A DNA stretch of 64,000 bases from JACVRW01 sp963771715 (GCA_963771715.1 CAVYUQ010000016.1:1-64000); one strand, 5' to 3'; positions 50,632 through 63,066 are shown, counted from the first letter of the stretch. The notes: generated from the sequence alone by a model not told the origin. Numbers and translations are program-made.

Positions 50632-51848
50632 TTAGTGACTGACGGCAGCCGCCGCCAGCTCCGATACGAGCTTGTCCTCATAGAAGCGCTCGAGCTTGAA
50701 CGGCTCGATCAGCTCCGGAGTCTTGCCTGTTGCCGCCAGCTCCGCCAGCGTCTTGCCGACGATCGGCGCCGCCTTGAACCCGTACGTCCCCCACCCCGAG
50801 CTCACGTGGAAGCCCTCCACCTCGGTCTTGCCGAGGATGGGCGAGTAGTCGGGGCTCAGGTCGCACAGGCCGGCCCAGCTCCGCAGGATCCGCGCGCGCT
50901 CCAGCTGCGGGAACAGCTCGATCGCGTGCCGCGACACCTCCTGCAGGAAGTTCAGCGTTCCCTGCATCCGGTACGTCGTCCACGGCTCGATCTCCGCCCC
51001 CATCAGGAACTCGCCGCGGTCGGTCTGCGAGATGTAGACGTGCATCTGCGACGACACGATCACCACGTCCAGCAGCGGCTTCATCGGCTCGGTGACGAGC
51101 GCCTGCAGGATGTGCGTCGTGATCGGCATCTGCACGCCGGCCATGTCGGAGATGAGCGAGACCAGCCGGCGGTGCAGTTGAGGACGACGGGCGCGCTGAT
51201 CTCGCCGCGGTTCGTCCGCACGCCGGTGACCTTCCCGTTCGACCGGTTGATCCCGGTCACCTCGGTGTACGGGTGGATCTCGGCGCCGCCGCGGTCGGCC
51301 CCGCGCGCGAAGCCCCACACCACCGCGTCGTGGCGGATCACGCCGCCCGGCGGGTGGTAGAGCGCGCCCTGGATCGGCCAGACCGCGTCCGGGTTGTGCA
51401 CCTGCATCGACGGCGCGAGCTTCGCGATCTCGTCGGGGTAGATGAGGCTCGAGTCGATCCCGTGCAGCCGGTTCACCTCCGCGCGGTTCGCCATCACGAA
51501 CATCGCGCGGTCGGAGTGGGCAAGCGTCAGGTGGCCGTTCTGCGAGAAGAGCAGGTTGAAGTTGAGCTGCTTGCTGAGCCCCTCGTAGAGCTTCACCGAC
51601 GCGTCGTAGAAGCGCGCGCCCTCGGGCGTCTTGTAGTTCGAGCGCAGGATCGTCGTGTTGCGGCCGGCCGCGCCCGAGCCGATGTAGCTCTTCTCCAGGA
51701 CCGCGACGTTCTTCACGCCGTGGTGACGGGTGAGGTAGTAGGCGGCGGCGAGGCCGTGCGAGCCGCCGCCGATGATCACCACGTCGTAGGACTTCTTCAG
51801 GTCCGGGCGCCTCCGCCACATCCGCCGGGTCCGGAAGATGTCAAGCAT
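50632..51848 (-). CDS. soxB: SoxB-like FAD oxidoreductase (sarcosine oxidase beta / N-methylglutamate dehydrogenase MgdA), one break
   Basis: About 405 residues. FAD binding is at YDVVIIGGGSHGLAAAYYLT. Then come VAVLEKSYIGSGAAGRNTTI, the conserved GxGRN(T/N) loop that carries flavin contacts in SoxB, and HPPGGVIRHDAVVWGFARGA. A shift near 51175, after NCTAGW, leads to LISDMAGVQMPITTHILQAL. The end is LEVEGFHVSSGWGTYGFKAA-like (TEVEGFHVSSGWGTYGFKAA), the standard SoxB finish. The protein is the FAD/FMN-bearing beta subunit. It overlaps the soxG stop by 8 bases. Sarcosine and N-methylglutamate enzymes cannot be told apart by these motifs. Confidence 0.85.
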
Positions 51849-52515
51849 CGAGCGGCTCCAGGGCGTCCACGCCGACCGGGCCGCCGCCGAGGTGCTCGGC
51901 GGCGTCGGCGACGACCGTCCACACGTACTGCCCGAGCGCCGCGCCGAACAGCATCAGGTAGCGGTCGGGCGCCTCGCACAGGATCGCGCCGCCGGTGCGG
52001 GCCACGCTGCCGGGGCGGAAGGCGTGCACGGGCGTGACCTGCGGGCGCAGGTCGATGGCCGTGAAGCGCGCGAACAGCTCGCGGGCGAGCGGGCCGACGA
52101 TCGTCAGCGCTCCCTGCGAGGTGGTGGTGTCGATTACGCTTCCGAGGCCGTTGGCGCCCGCGGCAGACGCGGTGAGGCGGTCGCGGTGCGCCGCGGTTTC
52201 TCCCGGGTCGCAGAGGACGACCCCGCGCTGCGCCGAGTAGGGGCACCACCAGGCGCCCTGCGCACGAAGTGCGCTTCCCAGCTCCAGGTTGTGACCGGTG
52301 ATGGCTGCGAGGTCGCCCTGGATCTCGAGCTTGCCGAGGTGCGAGAGGTCCGCGAAGCCCACCGTGGACAGGTGCTTGCCCTCGTTGGGGAACGAGGTGG
52401 CCACATTCCAGCCGTCCCGTTCCTCGATGGTTGCGCCCGCGTCGATCGCGTAACGCTCCATGGAGCTGCGCGAGGTGGTTGCCGGACCTGGTGAGAGGAA
52501 GGCGAGCGCGCTCAT
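51841..52515 (-). CDS. soxG: SoxG-like gamma subunit (sarcosine oxidase / MgdD family)
   Basis: 224 residues from ATG 52515, overlapping the alpha-subunit stop (ATGA). It is a GcvT-like small subunit: TIEERDGWNVATSFPNEGKH, VGFADLSHLGKLEIQGDLAA, TSQGALTIVGPLARELFARF and PGSVARTGGAILCEAPDRYL. SoxG subunits bind no known cofactor and stabilise the heterotetramer. Gene order alpha-gamma-beta follows here instead of the usual beta-delta-alpha-gamma. Confidence 0.82.
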   Translation of the reverse strand: MSALAFLSPGPATTSRSSMERYAIDAGATIEERDGWNVATSFPNEGKHLSTVGFADLSHLGKLEIQGDLAAITGHNLELGSALRAQGAWWCPYSAQRGVVLCDPGETAAHRDRLTASAAGANGLGSVIDTTTSQGALTIVGPLARELFARFTAIDLRPQVTPVHAFRPGSVARTGGAILCEAPDRYLMLFGAALGQYVWTVVADAAEHLGGGPVGVDALEPLDA

Positions 52516-55500
52516 GAGCGCAGGATCTCCCCGTCGGGGTCGTAGAAGGGCCTCGTCTGCACCTCGCCCTCCATCCGCCTGTCCTCGTCCGAGATCACGA
52601 TCCGCGCGCCGTCCTGCGCCAGCTCGGCCGGCACCCATGCCATCCCGATCACCCGTCCGAGCTGCTGCGAGAAGCGCGCGCTCGTGACCTGCCCCATCGG
52701 GCTGCCGTTCCACGGCATCACGACGGCGCCCTCGGTGGGCACGTGGCCGTTCTCGAGCGTGAAGCCGACCAGCGAGGTCTCCGACGGCTGGTCCGCGTAG
52801 TGCTCCAGCGCCCACTTGCCGATCCAGTCCTGCTCCTTGTCGAGCTTCACGATCCACGGCATCGCCGCGCCGAACGGGTTCGACTCCGAGTCGGTGTCCT
52901 GCCCGACCAGGATGTGCATCTTCTGGAGCCGCAGCAGCCGCTGGGGCTCGAGGCCGAACGGCTTGATCCCGAGGTCGCGGCCCGCGTCCATCAGCGAATC
53001 CCACAGGTGCTCGCCCTGCGCGGACGGGCAGTGGATCTCGTAGCCCACCTCGCCCACGAACCCGATCCGCAGGATCAGGCTCGGCACGCCGGCCACCTCG
53101 GCCTGCTTGCCGTCGAGGTAGGTGAACGCCTCGGCCCCGCAGTCGAGCTCGGTGACCCGGCCCATGATCTCCCGCGCGCGCGGGCCCGCGAGGTTCACGG
53201 CCGAGAGGCCCTGGGTCACGTCGGTGAGATGCACGTCGAGCTGCCAGTCGGCGAGCCACCAGGTGAACCAGTCGTAGATCGCGCCCGCGCCGCTCGACGT
53301 GGTGGTCACGTAGAAGCTGTCGTCGTCGAGCCGGCAGATCGTGCCGTCGTCCATGACCCGGCCGGAGTCGCTCGTGATCACGCCGTAGCGGATGCGGCCC
53401 GGCTTCAGGTTGGAGAAGCGGTTCGGGTAGAGGCGGTCGAGGAACTCGCCCGCGTCCGGCCCGCGCACGATCAGCTTGCCGAGCGTGGAGACGTCGATCA
53501 GCCCGGCGGCGCGGTGCACCGCCATCGCCTCGGCCTTCGGGTCGCCGTAGTCGTAGGCGCGGCGCCAGTCGCCCGCCCACATGATGTTCCCGCCGAGCTC
53601 GCGGTGGCGCGCGTGGATCGAGCTGCGCTTGGCCGGCTCGAACGGGCGGCCGGCGAGCGCGCCCATCGGCACCGCGTGCCAGGGCGGGCGCGCCGTGGTG
53701 GTGCCCACGTCGGACATGCTCGTGCCGGTCTCCTGCGCCATCAGCCGCACCGCGGGCAGCTGGCACATCCGGCCCTGGCACGGGCCCATCGTCGTCGTCG
53801 TGTAGCGCTTCGAGAGCTCGATCGAGTCGTAGCCCTCCTCGACCGAGAGGTGGATGTCCTTCGCGGTCACGTCCTCGCAGAGGCAGGCGAAGCACTTGCC
53901 CTTGCGATCGCTCGTCACGGGCGGCGGCACGGCGACGGCCGGCCGGAAAAGCGTCCGGGCGATGACGCTTGCGCTCGCCGTCGAGCCGGGCGTGGGAGTC
54001 CGCGTCGCCGAAGCCGAGCGCGTGGGCCGCCTCGGCGCCCGCGATCGTCCCCGAGCGCAGCGCGGACTCGAGGTCCCCCTTGCCCTTGACCTCGCCCGCC
54101 ACGTGCACGCCGTCGGGCACGTGGGCGAGCGCGAAGTGGCCGCGCGCCTCGTCGTAGGACGTCTTCCCCCCGGCCTGCGCGATCAGCGAGGTCGCCGGCG
54201 CGCTGCCGCCGGACACCACGAGCAGGTCGCAGGCGAAGCTCCGCGCGACCTCGCTCGATCCCGGCCGCCCGACGACGACGCTGCTCACGTGGTTGCGGCC
54301 GCGAGCCTCGAGCACGGTCGAGCTGCGGATCAGCTCCACGTTCACGCGCTGGAGCGCTCCCGCCGGGCCGCCGTTCGGGCGCTCGCGCAGGTCGGCGACG
54401 CACACGACCTCCACCCCGGCGTCCATCAGCGCGAGCGCCGCGTCGAGGCCGCGGTCGTCGACCGTCGCCACCACCGCTCGGGTGCCGGGCTTCACCGCGT
54501 ACATGCCGATCAGGCGGCGGGCGCCGCCCGAGAGCATCACGCCCGGCAGGTCGTTGCCCGGGAACAGGAGCGGCTGCTCGATCGCGCCGGTGGCGAACAC
54601 CTGGCGGTGCGCTCGGACCTGGTGGAGCGTGTCGCCCTGCCAGACCGGCACGAGGCCGTCGAAGGTGCCGAGCGCGGGGGCGTTCGAGAGGATCTCGACG
54701 CCCGCCGCCCGCGCCCGCTCGACCAGCTCGCGCGCGTAGGCCACGCCGCCCTCGGCGAGCAGCCGCCCGCCGGGCTCGGGGCCCTCGTCGGCCAGCACCA
54801 CGTCGGCACCGATTTCCGCCGCCGCCGCCGCGGCGCTCAGACCGGCGGCCCCACCCCCGATGACGAGCACGTCGGCATGACGGCGGCGGTATTCGGTGCG
54901 CCACTCTCGCTCGGGCTGCGATTTCCGCAGCTTGCCGAGCCCGGCGGCATGTCGAAGGACCTTCTCGTAGAGCGGCCAGAGGCGGCGCGGCCGGATGAAG
55001 GTCTTGTAGTAGAAGCCCGGCGGCGTGAACGGGCCACCGACGAGGTCCGTTGTGCGCATCACGTCGAAGTCGAGTGACGGTGACGCGTTCATGTGCTCCA
55101 CGCGCATCCCCTCGCGCACCGGCTCGGTGCAGGCGCGGACGCCGGGGGCGCCGTCGACGGCGACGAGGCAGTTGGGGCACTGCCCGGCGCAGCAGAGGAG
55201 GCCGCGGCGGCGGTGGTACTTGAAGGAGCGCGAGAAGGTGCGCTGCCCGCCGGCGAAGAGGGCGGAGCCGATCGTGTCGCCCTCGAGGCCGGTGACCTCA
55301 CGCCCGTCGAAGCTGAACGTCACCTCCGTGTCACGCTGAATGCGCTCACCGCGCTGCTCGGGAAGGCGGGTCAAGCTCGGCCCGCCGAACGCCTCGCTCG
55401 GCGGCTTCGTCCAGAGCACCTCGTTCGTGCGCGTGTCGCGCTCGGCCACGAACCACTCGCCGCAGCCGGAGCGGTGCACCCACCACTCCTGTTGCACTCC

Positions 55501-55644
55501 GGCGACGTTCCTGCGGAAGTAGTTGTACTCGCTGAGCTCGCGGAGGCTGGGCTGCGACTTCGGGCGCGGGTTCAGCTCCCCGCCGTAACCGAAGTCGGTC
55601 ACTTCGCGGGGGCCGCAGTTAGGGCAGGTCAGGACGTAGGACAC
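52512..55644 (-). CDS. soxA: SoxD-SoxA-like delta and alpha subunits in one frame, one break
   Basis: The first 90 or so residues, from GTG 55644, are a complete SoxD (delta) subunit: TCPNCGPREVTDFGYGGELN and HRSGCGEWFVAERDTRTNEV, with the Cys zinc site. With no stop, the frame runs on into the alpha subunit. This has a 2Fe-2S-like domain (DGREVTGLEGDTIGSALFAG, CCAGQCPNCLVAVDGAPGVR) and NAD binding at ADVLVIGGGAAGLSAAAAAA. One extra base near 53940 shifts the frame. The rest follows: GKCFACLCEDVTAKDIHLSV and a GcvT-like folate-binding domain ending RPFYDPDGEILRS. The subunits oxidise an N-methyl amino acid and pass the methyl to tetrahydrofolate. Fusion or masked stop is discussed under findings. 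Confidence 0.82.
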
Positions 55645-55679
55645 GCGCCAGGCCACCGTATACAAATTGGTTCAAGCGA

Positions 55680-57059
55680 TCAACCGGCCGGCGTGCCGGG
55701 AATCCAGCCAGTTCCGGCCAGTGGAACTCGCGCCATCGCGGCCGCCTCGACCGTCAGGGCCACCAGGTCCTCGGGCTCGAGGTTGTGCAGGTGCGACTTC
55801 CCGCACGCGCGCGCGAGCGTCTGCGCCTCGAGCGTCATCGTCCGCAGGTAGTTCGCGAGACGGCGCCCGCCCAGCTCCGGGTCGAAGCGCGCGGCGAGCT
55901 CCTCGTCCTGCGTCGAGATGCCCGCGGGATCGCGACCCTCGTGCCAGTCGTCGTAGAAGCCGGCGGAGGTCCCCAGCTCGGCGTAGCCGTCCTCGTACTC
56001 GGGCGAGTTGTCGCCGAGCGCGATCAGCGCGGCGACGCCGATCGACACCGCATCCGCGCCGAGAGCCAGCGCCTTGGCCACATCGGCGCCGTTCCGTATC
56101 CCTCCCGACACGATCAGCTGCACCTCGCGGTGCACGCCGAGGTCCTGCAGCGCCTCGACGGCGGGACGGATCGCCGAGAGCGTCGGGATCCCCGCGTGCT
56201 CGATGAAGATGTCCTGGGTCGCCGCGGTGCCGCCCTGCATCCCGTCCATCACGACCACGTCCGCCCCGGCCTTCACCGCCAACGCGGTGTCGAAGTAGGG
56301 CCGCGTCGCCCCGACCTTGATGTAGATCGGCTTCTCCCAGTCGGTGATCTCGCGCAGCTCGCCGATCTTGATCTCGAGGTCGTCCGGCCCGGTCCAGTCG
56401 GGGTGGCGGCAGGCGCTCCGCTGGTCGATCCCCTTCGGCAGGTCGCGCATCTCCGCCACGCGGTCGGAGATCTTCTGGCCGAGCAGCATCCCGCCGCCGC
56501 CCGGCTTCGCGCCCTGGCCCACGACGATCTCGATCGCGTCGGCGCGCCGCAGGTCGTCCGGGTTCATCCCGTAGCGCGAGGGCAGCAGCTGGTACACGAG
56601 CAGCTTCGACGCCTCGCGCTCCTCCTCCGTCATGCCTCCGTCGCCGGTGGTCGTGGACGTGCCCGCCGCGGAAGCGCCCCGCCCCAGGGCCTCCTTCGCC
56701 GGCCCCGACAGCGCGCCGAAGCTCATCCCCGCGATCGTGATCGGGATGTCGAGGTGGAGCGGCTTCTTCGCGTGGCGGGCGCCGAGCGTCACGTCGGTGT
56801 CGCAGCGCTCGCGGTAGCCCTCGAGCGGGTAGCGCGACATGCTGGCGCCGAGGAAGAGCAGGTCGTCGAAGTGCGGCACCGGCCGCTTCGCGCCGAAGCC
56901 GCGGATGTCGTAGATCCCCTCGCGCGCGGCGCGCTGGATCTCGTGGATCACGTCGCGGTTGAAGATCGCGCCCTCGCGCAGCCCCGGCCGCCAGCCGCGC
57001 CCGGCGGAGCGCCGCTCCACGTCGTCGCGCGCCTTGCCGAGTGCGTCGAACTCGGTCAC
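55680..57059 (-). CDS. glxD: FMN-binding glutamate-synthase-like protein (GlxD / MgsC family)
   Basis: 459 residues, intact. This is the FMN and 3Fe-4S-type central domain of glutamate synthase as a separate protein: DIPITIAGMSFGALSGPAKE, TSTTTGDGGMTEEEREASKL, IEIVVGQGAKPGGGGMLLGQ and DVVVMDGMQGGTAATQDIFI. LIVSGGIRNGADVAKALALG follows. In the N-methylglutamate pathway the equivalent is MgsC, which forms N-methylglutamate from gamma-glutamylmethylamide with the two preceding subunits. It begins just past the glxC stop and is followed by the soxD start after 35 bases. Confidence 0.9.
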   Translation of the reverse strand: MTEFDALGKARDDVERRSAGRGWRPGLREGAIFNRDVIHEIQRAAREGIYDIRGFGAKRPVPHFDDLLFLGASMSRYPLEGYRERCDTDVTLGARHAKKPLHLDIPITIAGMSFGALSGPAKEALGRGASAAGTSTTTGDGGMTEEEREASKLLVYQLLPSRYGMNPDDLRRADAIEIVVGQGAKPGGGGMLLGQKISDRVAEMRDLPKGIDQRSACRHPDWTGPDDLEIKIGELREITDWEKPIYIKVGATRPYFDTALAVKAGADVVVMDGMQGGTAATQDIFIEHAGIPTLSAIRPAVEALQDLGVHREVQLIVSGGIRNGADVAKALALGADAVSIGVAALIALGDNSPEYEDGYAELGTSAGFYDDWHEGRDPAGISTQDEELAARFDPELGGRRLANYLRTMTLEAQTLARACGKSHLHNLEPEDLVALTVEAAAMARVPLAGTGWIPGTPAG

Positions 57060-57062
57060 GGG

Positions 57063-57771
57063 CTAGTAGCCGCCGGCGTTGTCGACGTCGAAGTTGTAGA
57101 GCCGTGCGCGCCGAGCCGTAGCGGCGGAACTCCGAGACCGAGCAGTCCTCGACCTCGGCCCGCTCCAGGAGCCCGGCGAGCTCGGCCACGTGCTCCTCGC
57201 GCATCTCCTTCTCCACGCAGTCGGAGCCGAGCCCGGCCACGATGCCGCGCACGTACAGGTGCGCCTCGTAGATCGAGTCGCCGAGCGCCTCGCCCGCGTC
57301 GCCGCACACCGCGAGGCAGCCCTTCTGCGCCATGAACGCGCTCATGTGGCCGACGGAGCCCTGCACCACGATGTCCACGCCCTTCATCGAGATGCCGCAG
57401 CGCGCCGCCGCGCTCCCGCGGATCACGACGAGCCCGCCGCGGCCGGTCGCGCCCGCCGACTGCGATGCGTTCCCGTCCACGATCACGGCCCCGGACATGA
57501 TGTTCTCGGCCACCCCCACGCCCACGTTGCCGTGCACGCGAACCGTGGCCTCCTTGTTCATCCCGGCGCAGTAGTAGCCCGCGTGGCCCTCGATCTCGAC
57601 CTCGATCGGAGCGTCGATCCCCACCGCCAGGGCGTGCGCCCCGCGCGGGTTCAGCACGCGCCAGTGGCGCGGGGACGAGCCGTCCACGACGTGCAGCGCC
57701 GCGTTCAGCTCGCGCAGGGGCGTGACCGCGAGGTCGTACTCCGCAGCCTCGAGGCCGCTCTCCACCGCCAT
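57063..57771 (-). CDS. glxC: GXGXG-motif glutamate-synthase-like subunit (GlxC / MgsB family), one break
   Basis: About 235 residues from ATG 57771 (TGATG overlap with the preceding stop). The beta-helix GXGXG repeats are seen in VEIEGHAGYYCAGMNKEATV, VRVHGNVGVGVAENIMSGAV, SAGATGRGGLVVIRGSAAAR and MKGVDIVVQGSVGHMSAFMA. One extra base near 57105 hides the natural end LYNFDVDNAGGY and its TAG at 57063. It is the structural C-terminal domain of glutamate synthase as a separate subunit. Confidence 0.86.
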
Positions 57772-58673
57772 CAGACCGTCGCCCGCTCCCAGCTGTAGAC
57801 ACGGCCGGGCTCCGGCTCCCACGTCCGCGCGCTCTCGGCGCCGGGCAGCACCGCGATCGCCCGGTACTCGGAGGCCATCGCGACCCAGTCGCCGGTCTCC
57901 GCCATTACCGCGGGCTTGCAGGCGATCGGGTCGCGCAGCACCGCGAAGCCGTCGATCGTGCCGACCGCGAACGTGTAGAAGCCGTCGAGATCGTCGAGGC
58001 AGCCCTCGAGCGCCTGCTCCAGCGAGGCGCCCTCGCGCAGCCGCCAGGTGAGATAGCCGGCCGCGACCTCGGTGTCGTTGTCGGTCTGGAACTCGATGCC
58101 CTCGGCGCGCAGGCGGCGGCGCAGGCGGTTGTGGTTGGACAGAGACCCGTTGTGCACCAGGCAGAGGTCGAGCCCGGTCGAGAACGGGTGCGAGTGCTCG
58201 GTCGTCACTCGGCTCTCGGTGGCCATCCGGGTGTGCCCGAGCGCGTGCGAGCCCGACATCTCGGCCAACCCGAAGCTCTCGATGAACTCGGGCGGCGGGC
58301 CGGCCTCCTTGTAGATCTCGATCGCCTGCCCGGCGCTCATCACGCGCAGCTCCGGATAGCGCTCGCGGAGCCAGGCCTGGGCGTCGGCCGCCTCGGCCTC
58401 GACCACGATCACGGCGTGCGAGCCGCGCGGCTCGGGCTCGCCGGCGCCGAACGCCTCGTCGAGCGCGGTCCGCACCGCGCCCCAGTCCTGCTGGGGGTCC
58501 GGGCTGAAGAGCGAGACCTTCGACGATCCGGACGGTGCCGGATCGCGGTAGATCGCCACGCCTGCGCTGTCGGGGCCGCGGTCGCTCAGCTGGAGGAGCA
58601 TGTCCCCCAGGTGGCTCCCGAGGCTCTCGCTCACGTCGAGCGACTTGGAGAAAAGACCAGCGATTCCACACAT
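57771..58673 (-). CDS. glxB: Class II glutamine amidotransferase-like subunit (GlxB / MgsA family)
   Basis: 300 residues. MCGIAGLFSKSLDVSESLGS gives the N-terminal catalytic Cys (Cys2 after Met removal) of class II amidotransferases. MLLQLSDRGPDSAGVAIYRD, ALGHTRMATESRVTTEHSHP and LVHNGSLSNHNRLRRRLRAE are the other active-site blocks. It removes the amide (or alkylamide) group from a gamma-glutamyl donor. AGGAGG lies 5 bases before the ATG. It is the first gene of the leftward operon and diverges from the glnT-like gene. Confidence 0.92.
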   Translation of the reverse strand: MCGIAGLFSKSLDVSESLGSHLGDMLLQLSDRGPDSAGVAIYRDPAPSGSSKVSLFSPDPQQDWGAVRTALDEAFGAGEPEPRGSHAVIVVEAEAADAQAWLRERYPELRVMSAGQAIEIYKEAGPPPEFIESFGLAEMSGSHALGHTRMATESRVTTEHSHPFSTGLDLCLVHNGSLSNHNRLRRRLRAEGIEFQTDNDTEVAAGYLTWRLREGASLEQALEGCLDDLDGFYTFAVGTIDGFAVLRDPIACKPAVMAETGDWVAMASEYRAIAVLPGAESARTWEPEPGRVYSWERATV

Positions 58674-58771
58674 ACGAGCCTCCTAGAGCAACCGAGTGTA
58701 GGTAGGCGCACACCCGTAACCCATGGAGAATGGGGAAACAATTCAGCCGCTGGGTATGTGGGATCTCCACA

Positions 58772-58800
58772 TTGGCCCTTCGCGCGATTGCGGATAGTTT
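58772..58800 (+). promoter_or_regulatory. Leaderless-type promoter of the glutamine-synthetase-like gene
   Basis: TTGGCC (58772-58777), a 17-base spacer and TAGTTT (58795-58800) are followed by only six bases (GCGCAA) before the ATG at 58807. No ribosome-binding site exists. This geometry predicts an mRNA that starts at or next to the ATG, common in Actinobacteria. The 8-base palindrome TTGCGCAA overlaps the predicted start site. The divergent gap 58674-58806 also carries the leftward operon's ribosome-binding site. Confidence 0.5.
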
Positions 58801-58806
58801 GCGCAA

Positions 58807-60183
58807 ATGAGCGAGCCCTTCAGCGCGCCGACGTCCCCTGACGACGTCAAGCGCTACATCGAAGAGAACGACATCGAGTTCCTGTTCGCGCAGTTCGTGG
58901 ACATGCACGGCAAGCCGAACGCGAAGCTCGTTCCGGCGCGCCTGTTCGACGGCCTGATGGAGGACGGCGCCGGCTTCGCCGGGTTCGCCGCCGGCGCGAT
59001 CGGCCAGTTCCCGCACGACCCGGACCTCGCGGCCATGCCGGACGTGCGCAGCTTCACGCCGCTGCCCTGGAAGCCGGGCGTTGCGCGGCTCGCCTGCGAC
59101 GTCCACGTGGAGGGCGAGGAGTGGCCCTACTGCCCGCGCACCATCCTGCGCCACCAGCTCGACCGGGCGAAGGAGCTCGGCTACGAGTTCTTGATCGGCG
59201 CCGAGCTCGAGTACTTCCTCGTCAAGGAGACCGAGGACGGCGGAATCGAGCTGGCCGACAAGCTCGACCGCCTCGACCAGCCCTGCTACGACATGCGCGG
59301 GCTCACGCGGAACCTCGACTTCGTCTCCCAGGTCGCGCGCAACATCACCGACCTCGGCTGGAACAACTACGCCACCGACCACGAGGACGCGAACGGCCAG
59401 TTCGAGCAGAACTGGGACTTCGCCGACGCGCTCACGACGTCCGACCGGGCGATCTTCTTCCGCTACATGGTCGAGTCGCTCGCCCAGGAGCGCGGCCTGA
59501 TCGCGACGTTCATGCCGAAGCCGTTCGGGCACCTGACCGGGAACGGCTGCCACTTCCACATGAGCCTCTGGAAGGACGGCGAGAACGTCTTCGAGTGCGA
59601 CCCCTCGGACGACCCGCGCGGCCTTGGGCTCACGCCGACCGCGTACCAGTTCATCGGCGGCCTCAAGGCGCACGCGAAGGCGTACATCGCGCTGACGGCG
59701 CCGACGGTCGGCTCGTACAAGCGGCTCGTGACCGGCACTCGCAGCGGCTCGAGCTGGGCGCCGGTGTTCGTGAGCTACGGCTTCAACAACCGCACGCAGA
59801 TGCTGCGCATCCCGGCCGCCGGGCGGATCGAGGACCGGACGGTGGACGGCTCCTGCAACCCCTACCTCGCCGCGGCGGCCGTGCTGGCCGCCGGCATGGA
59901 CGGGATGGCGAACGACCTCGACCCGGGCGACCCCACCACCGAGCTGAACCTGCACGAGGTGACCGAGGAGCAGCGCAAGGAGCTGGGCGTGGAGCTGCTG
60001 CCGGCCAACCTGCTCGACGCGACCCGCGAGCTGGAGAAGGACGACGTGCTGCGCGCGGCGCTCGGCAAGGTCCGCGACGGCGACTACGTGGACTACTACG
60101 TCAAGGTCAAGCAGGACGAGTGGGCCGAGTGGCACAACGAGGTCTCCCCCTGGGAGATCAAGCGCTACCTGCAGCTGTTCTAG
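58807..60183 (+). CDS. glnT: Glutamine-synthetase-like ligase, type III (GlnT / gamma-glutamylmethylamide synthetase GmaS family)
   Basis: 458 residues, intact. Glutamine-synthetase blocks are FAQFVDMHGKPNAKLVPARL, GYEFLIGAELEYFLVKETED (metal Glu), ATDHEDANGQFEQNWDFADA and MPKPFGHLTGNGCHFHMSLW. The end of the active site is KRLVTGTRSGSSWAPVFVSY and VDGSCNPYLAAAAVLAAGMD. These are the catalytic Glu, His and Arg positions of the family. Type III members next to glxBCD/soxBDAG-like genes include GmaS, which joins methylamine to glutamate. Plain glutamine formation or ethanolamine-type substrates are alternatives. It diverges from the operon it would feed. Confidence 0.92.
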   Translation: MSEPFSAPTSPDDVKRYIEENDIEFLFAQFVDMHGKPNAKLVPARLFDGLMEDGAGFAGFAAGAIGQFPHDPDLAAMPDVRSFTPLPWKPGVARLACDVHVEGEEWPYCPRTILRHQLDRAKELGYEFLIGAELEYFLVKETEDGGIELADKLDRLDQPCYDMRGLTRNLDFVSQVARNITDLGWNNYATDHEDANGQFEQNWDFADALTTSDRAIFFRYMVESLAQERGLIATFMPKPFGHLTGNGCHFHMSLWKDGENVFECDPSDDPRGLGLTPTAYQFIGGLKAHAKAYIALTAPTVGSYKRLVTGTRSGSSWAPVFVSYGFNNRTQMLRIPAAGRIEDRTVDGSCNPYLAAAAVLAAGMDGMANDLDPGDPTTELNLHEVTEEQRKELGVELLPANLLDATRELEKDDVLRAALGKVRDGDYVDYYVKVKQDEWAEWHNEVSPWEIKRYLQLF

Positions 60184-60224
60184 TCCTGGAGCCCAGCGTG
60201 GTGCCGCAGCTAGCCTGACCGGCA

Positions 60225-62582
<2,358 letters not shown>

Positions 62583-62586
<4 letters not shown>

Positions 62587-63066
62587 TCGTCGACGACCAG
62601 GTAGGCGAACTCCGTCAGCCACTTCGCTTCGTCGGGCTCAGTCTCAGGGCCGGTGAGGTAGCGCTCGAGGAACCAGCTGCTGTGCTCGATGCCGTTCTGC
62701 GCGGCCCAGCCGGTCAGCTCCGCAAGCGAGGCGAGGAGATCGGGACCGGTCTCGGGGTGGTACTCGCCGTGGTGCAGGTACGTGAGGTAGCGCCCGGCCG
62801 GCAGCTCGCCGGCGCTGACGCGGCCGTCGCCGTCGGGGTCGGCGTCGACGGGCAGGCTGACCTCGACGTCGAGCGGCTTGCCGTCGCCGTCCAGCTCGCG
62901 GAACAGGATGAACTCGGGGCCGGCGGGTGCGATCCCGCGTTGCCTGAGCCATTCATAGCAGCTCGCTGAAGGCGCCGTCGACGAAGGCGGACACGTCGTC
63001 CTCGATGCGGCCGGCGATCCGGAGGTACGGCTGGGCGGACCGGGTGTCGATCTGCGGTTCGCTCAA
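62583..63066 (-). CDS. GyrI-like small-molecule-binding protein, one break
   Basis: About 160 residues from TTG 63066 (LSEPQIDTRSAQPYLRIAGR). After VDGAFSEL one extra base near 62957 creates a stop; without it the protein continues EWLRQRGIAPAGPEFILFRE and DVEVSLPVDADPDGDGRVSA. The end is WLTEFAYLVVDD. This is the AraC-effector/GyrI-like fold, which binds hydrophobic small molecules or inhibits gyrase. It closely resembles the protein encoded next to it at 63093-63602. Its stop overlaps that of the UvrA-like gene (converging). Confidence 0.72.

Noticed and set aside
48481..51360. 959-codon open frame on the plus strand
   Set aside because: Antisense to the GntR gene, fhs and the soxB-like gene, all of which have clear motifs.
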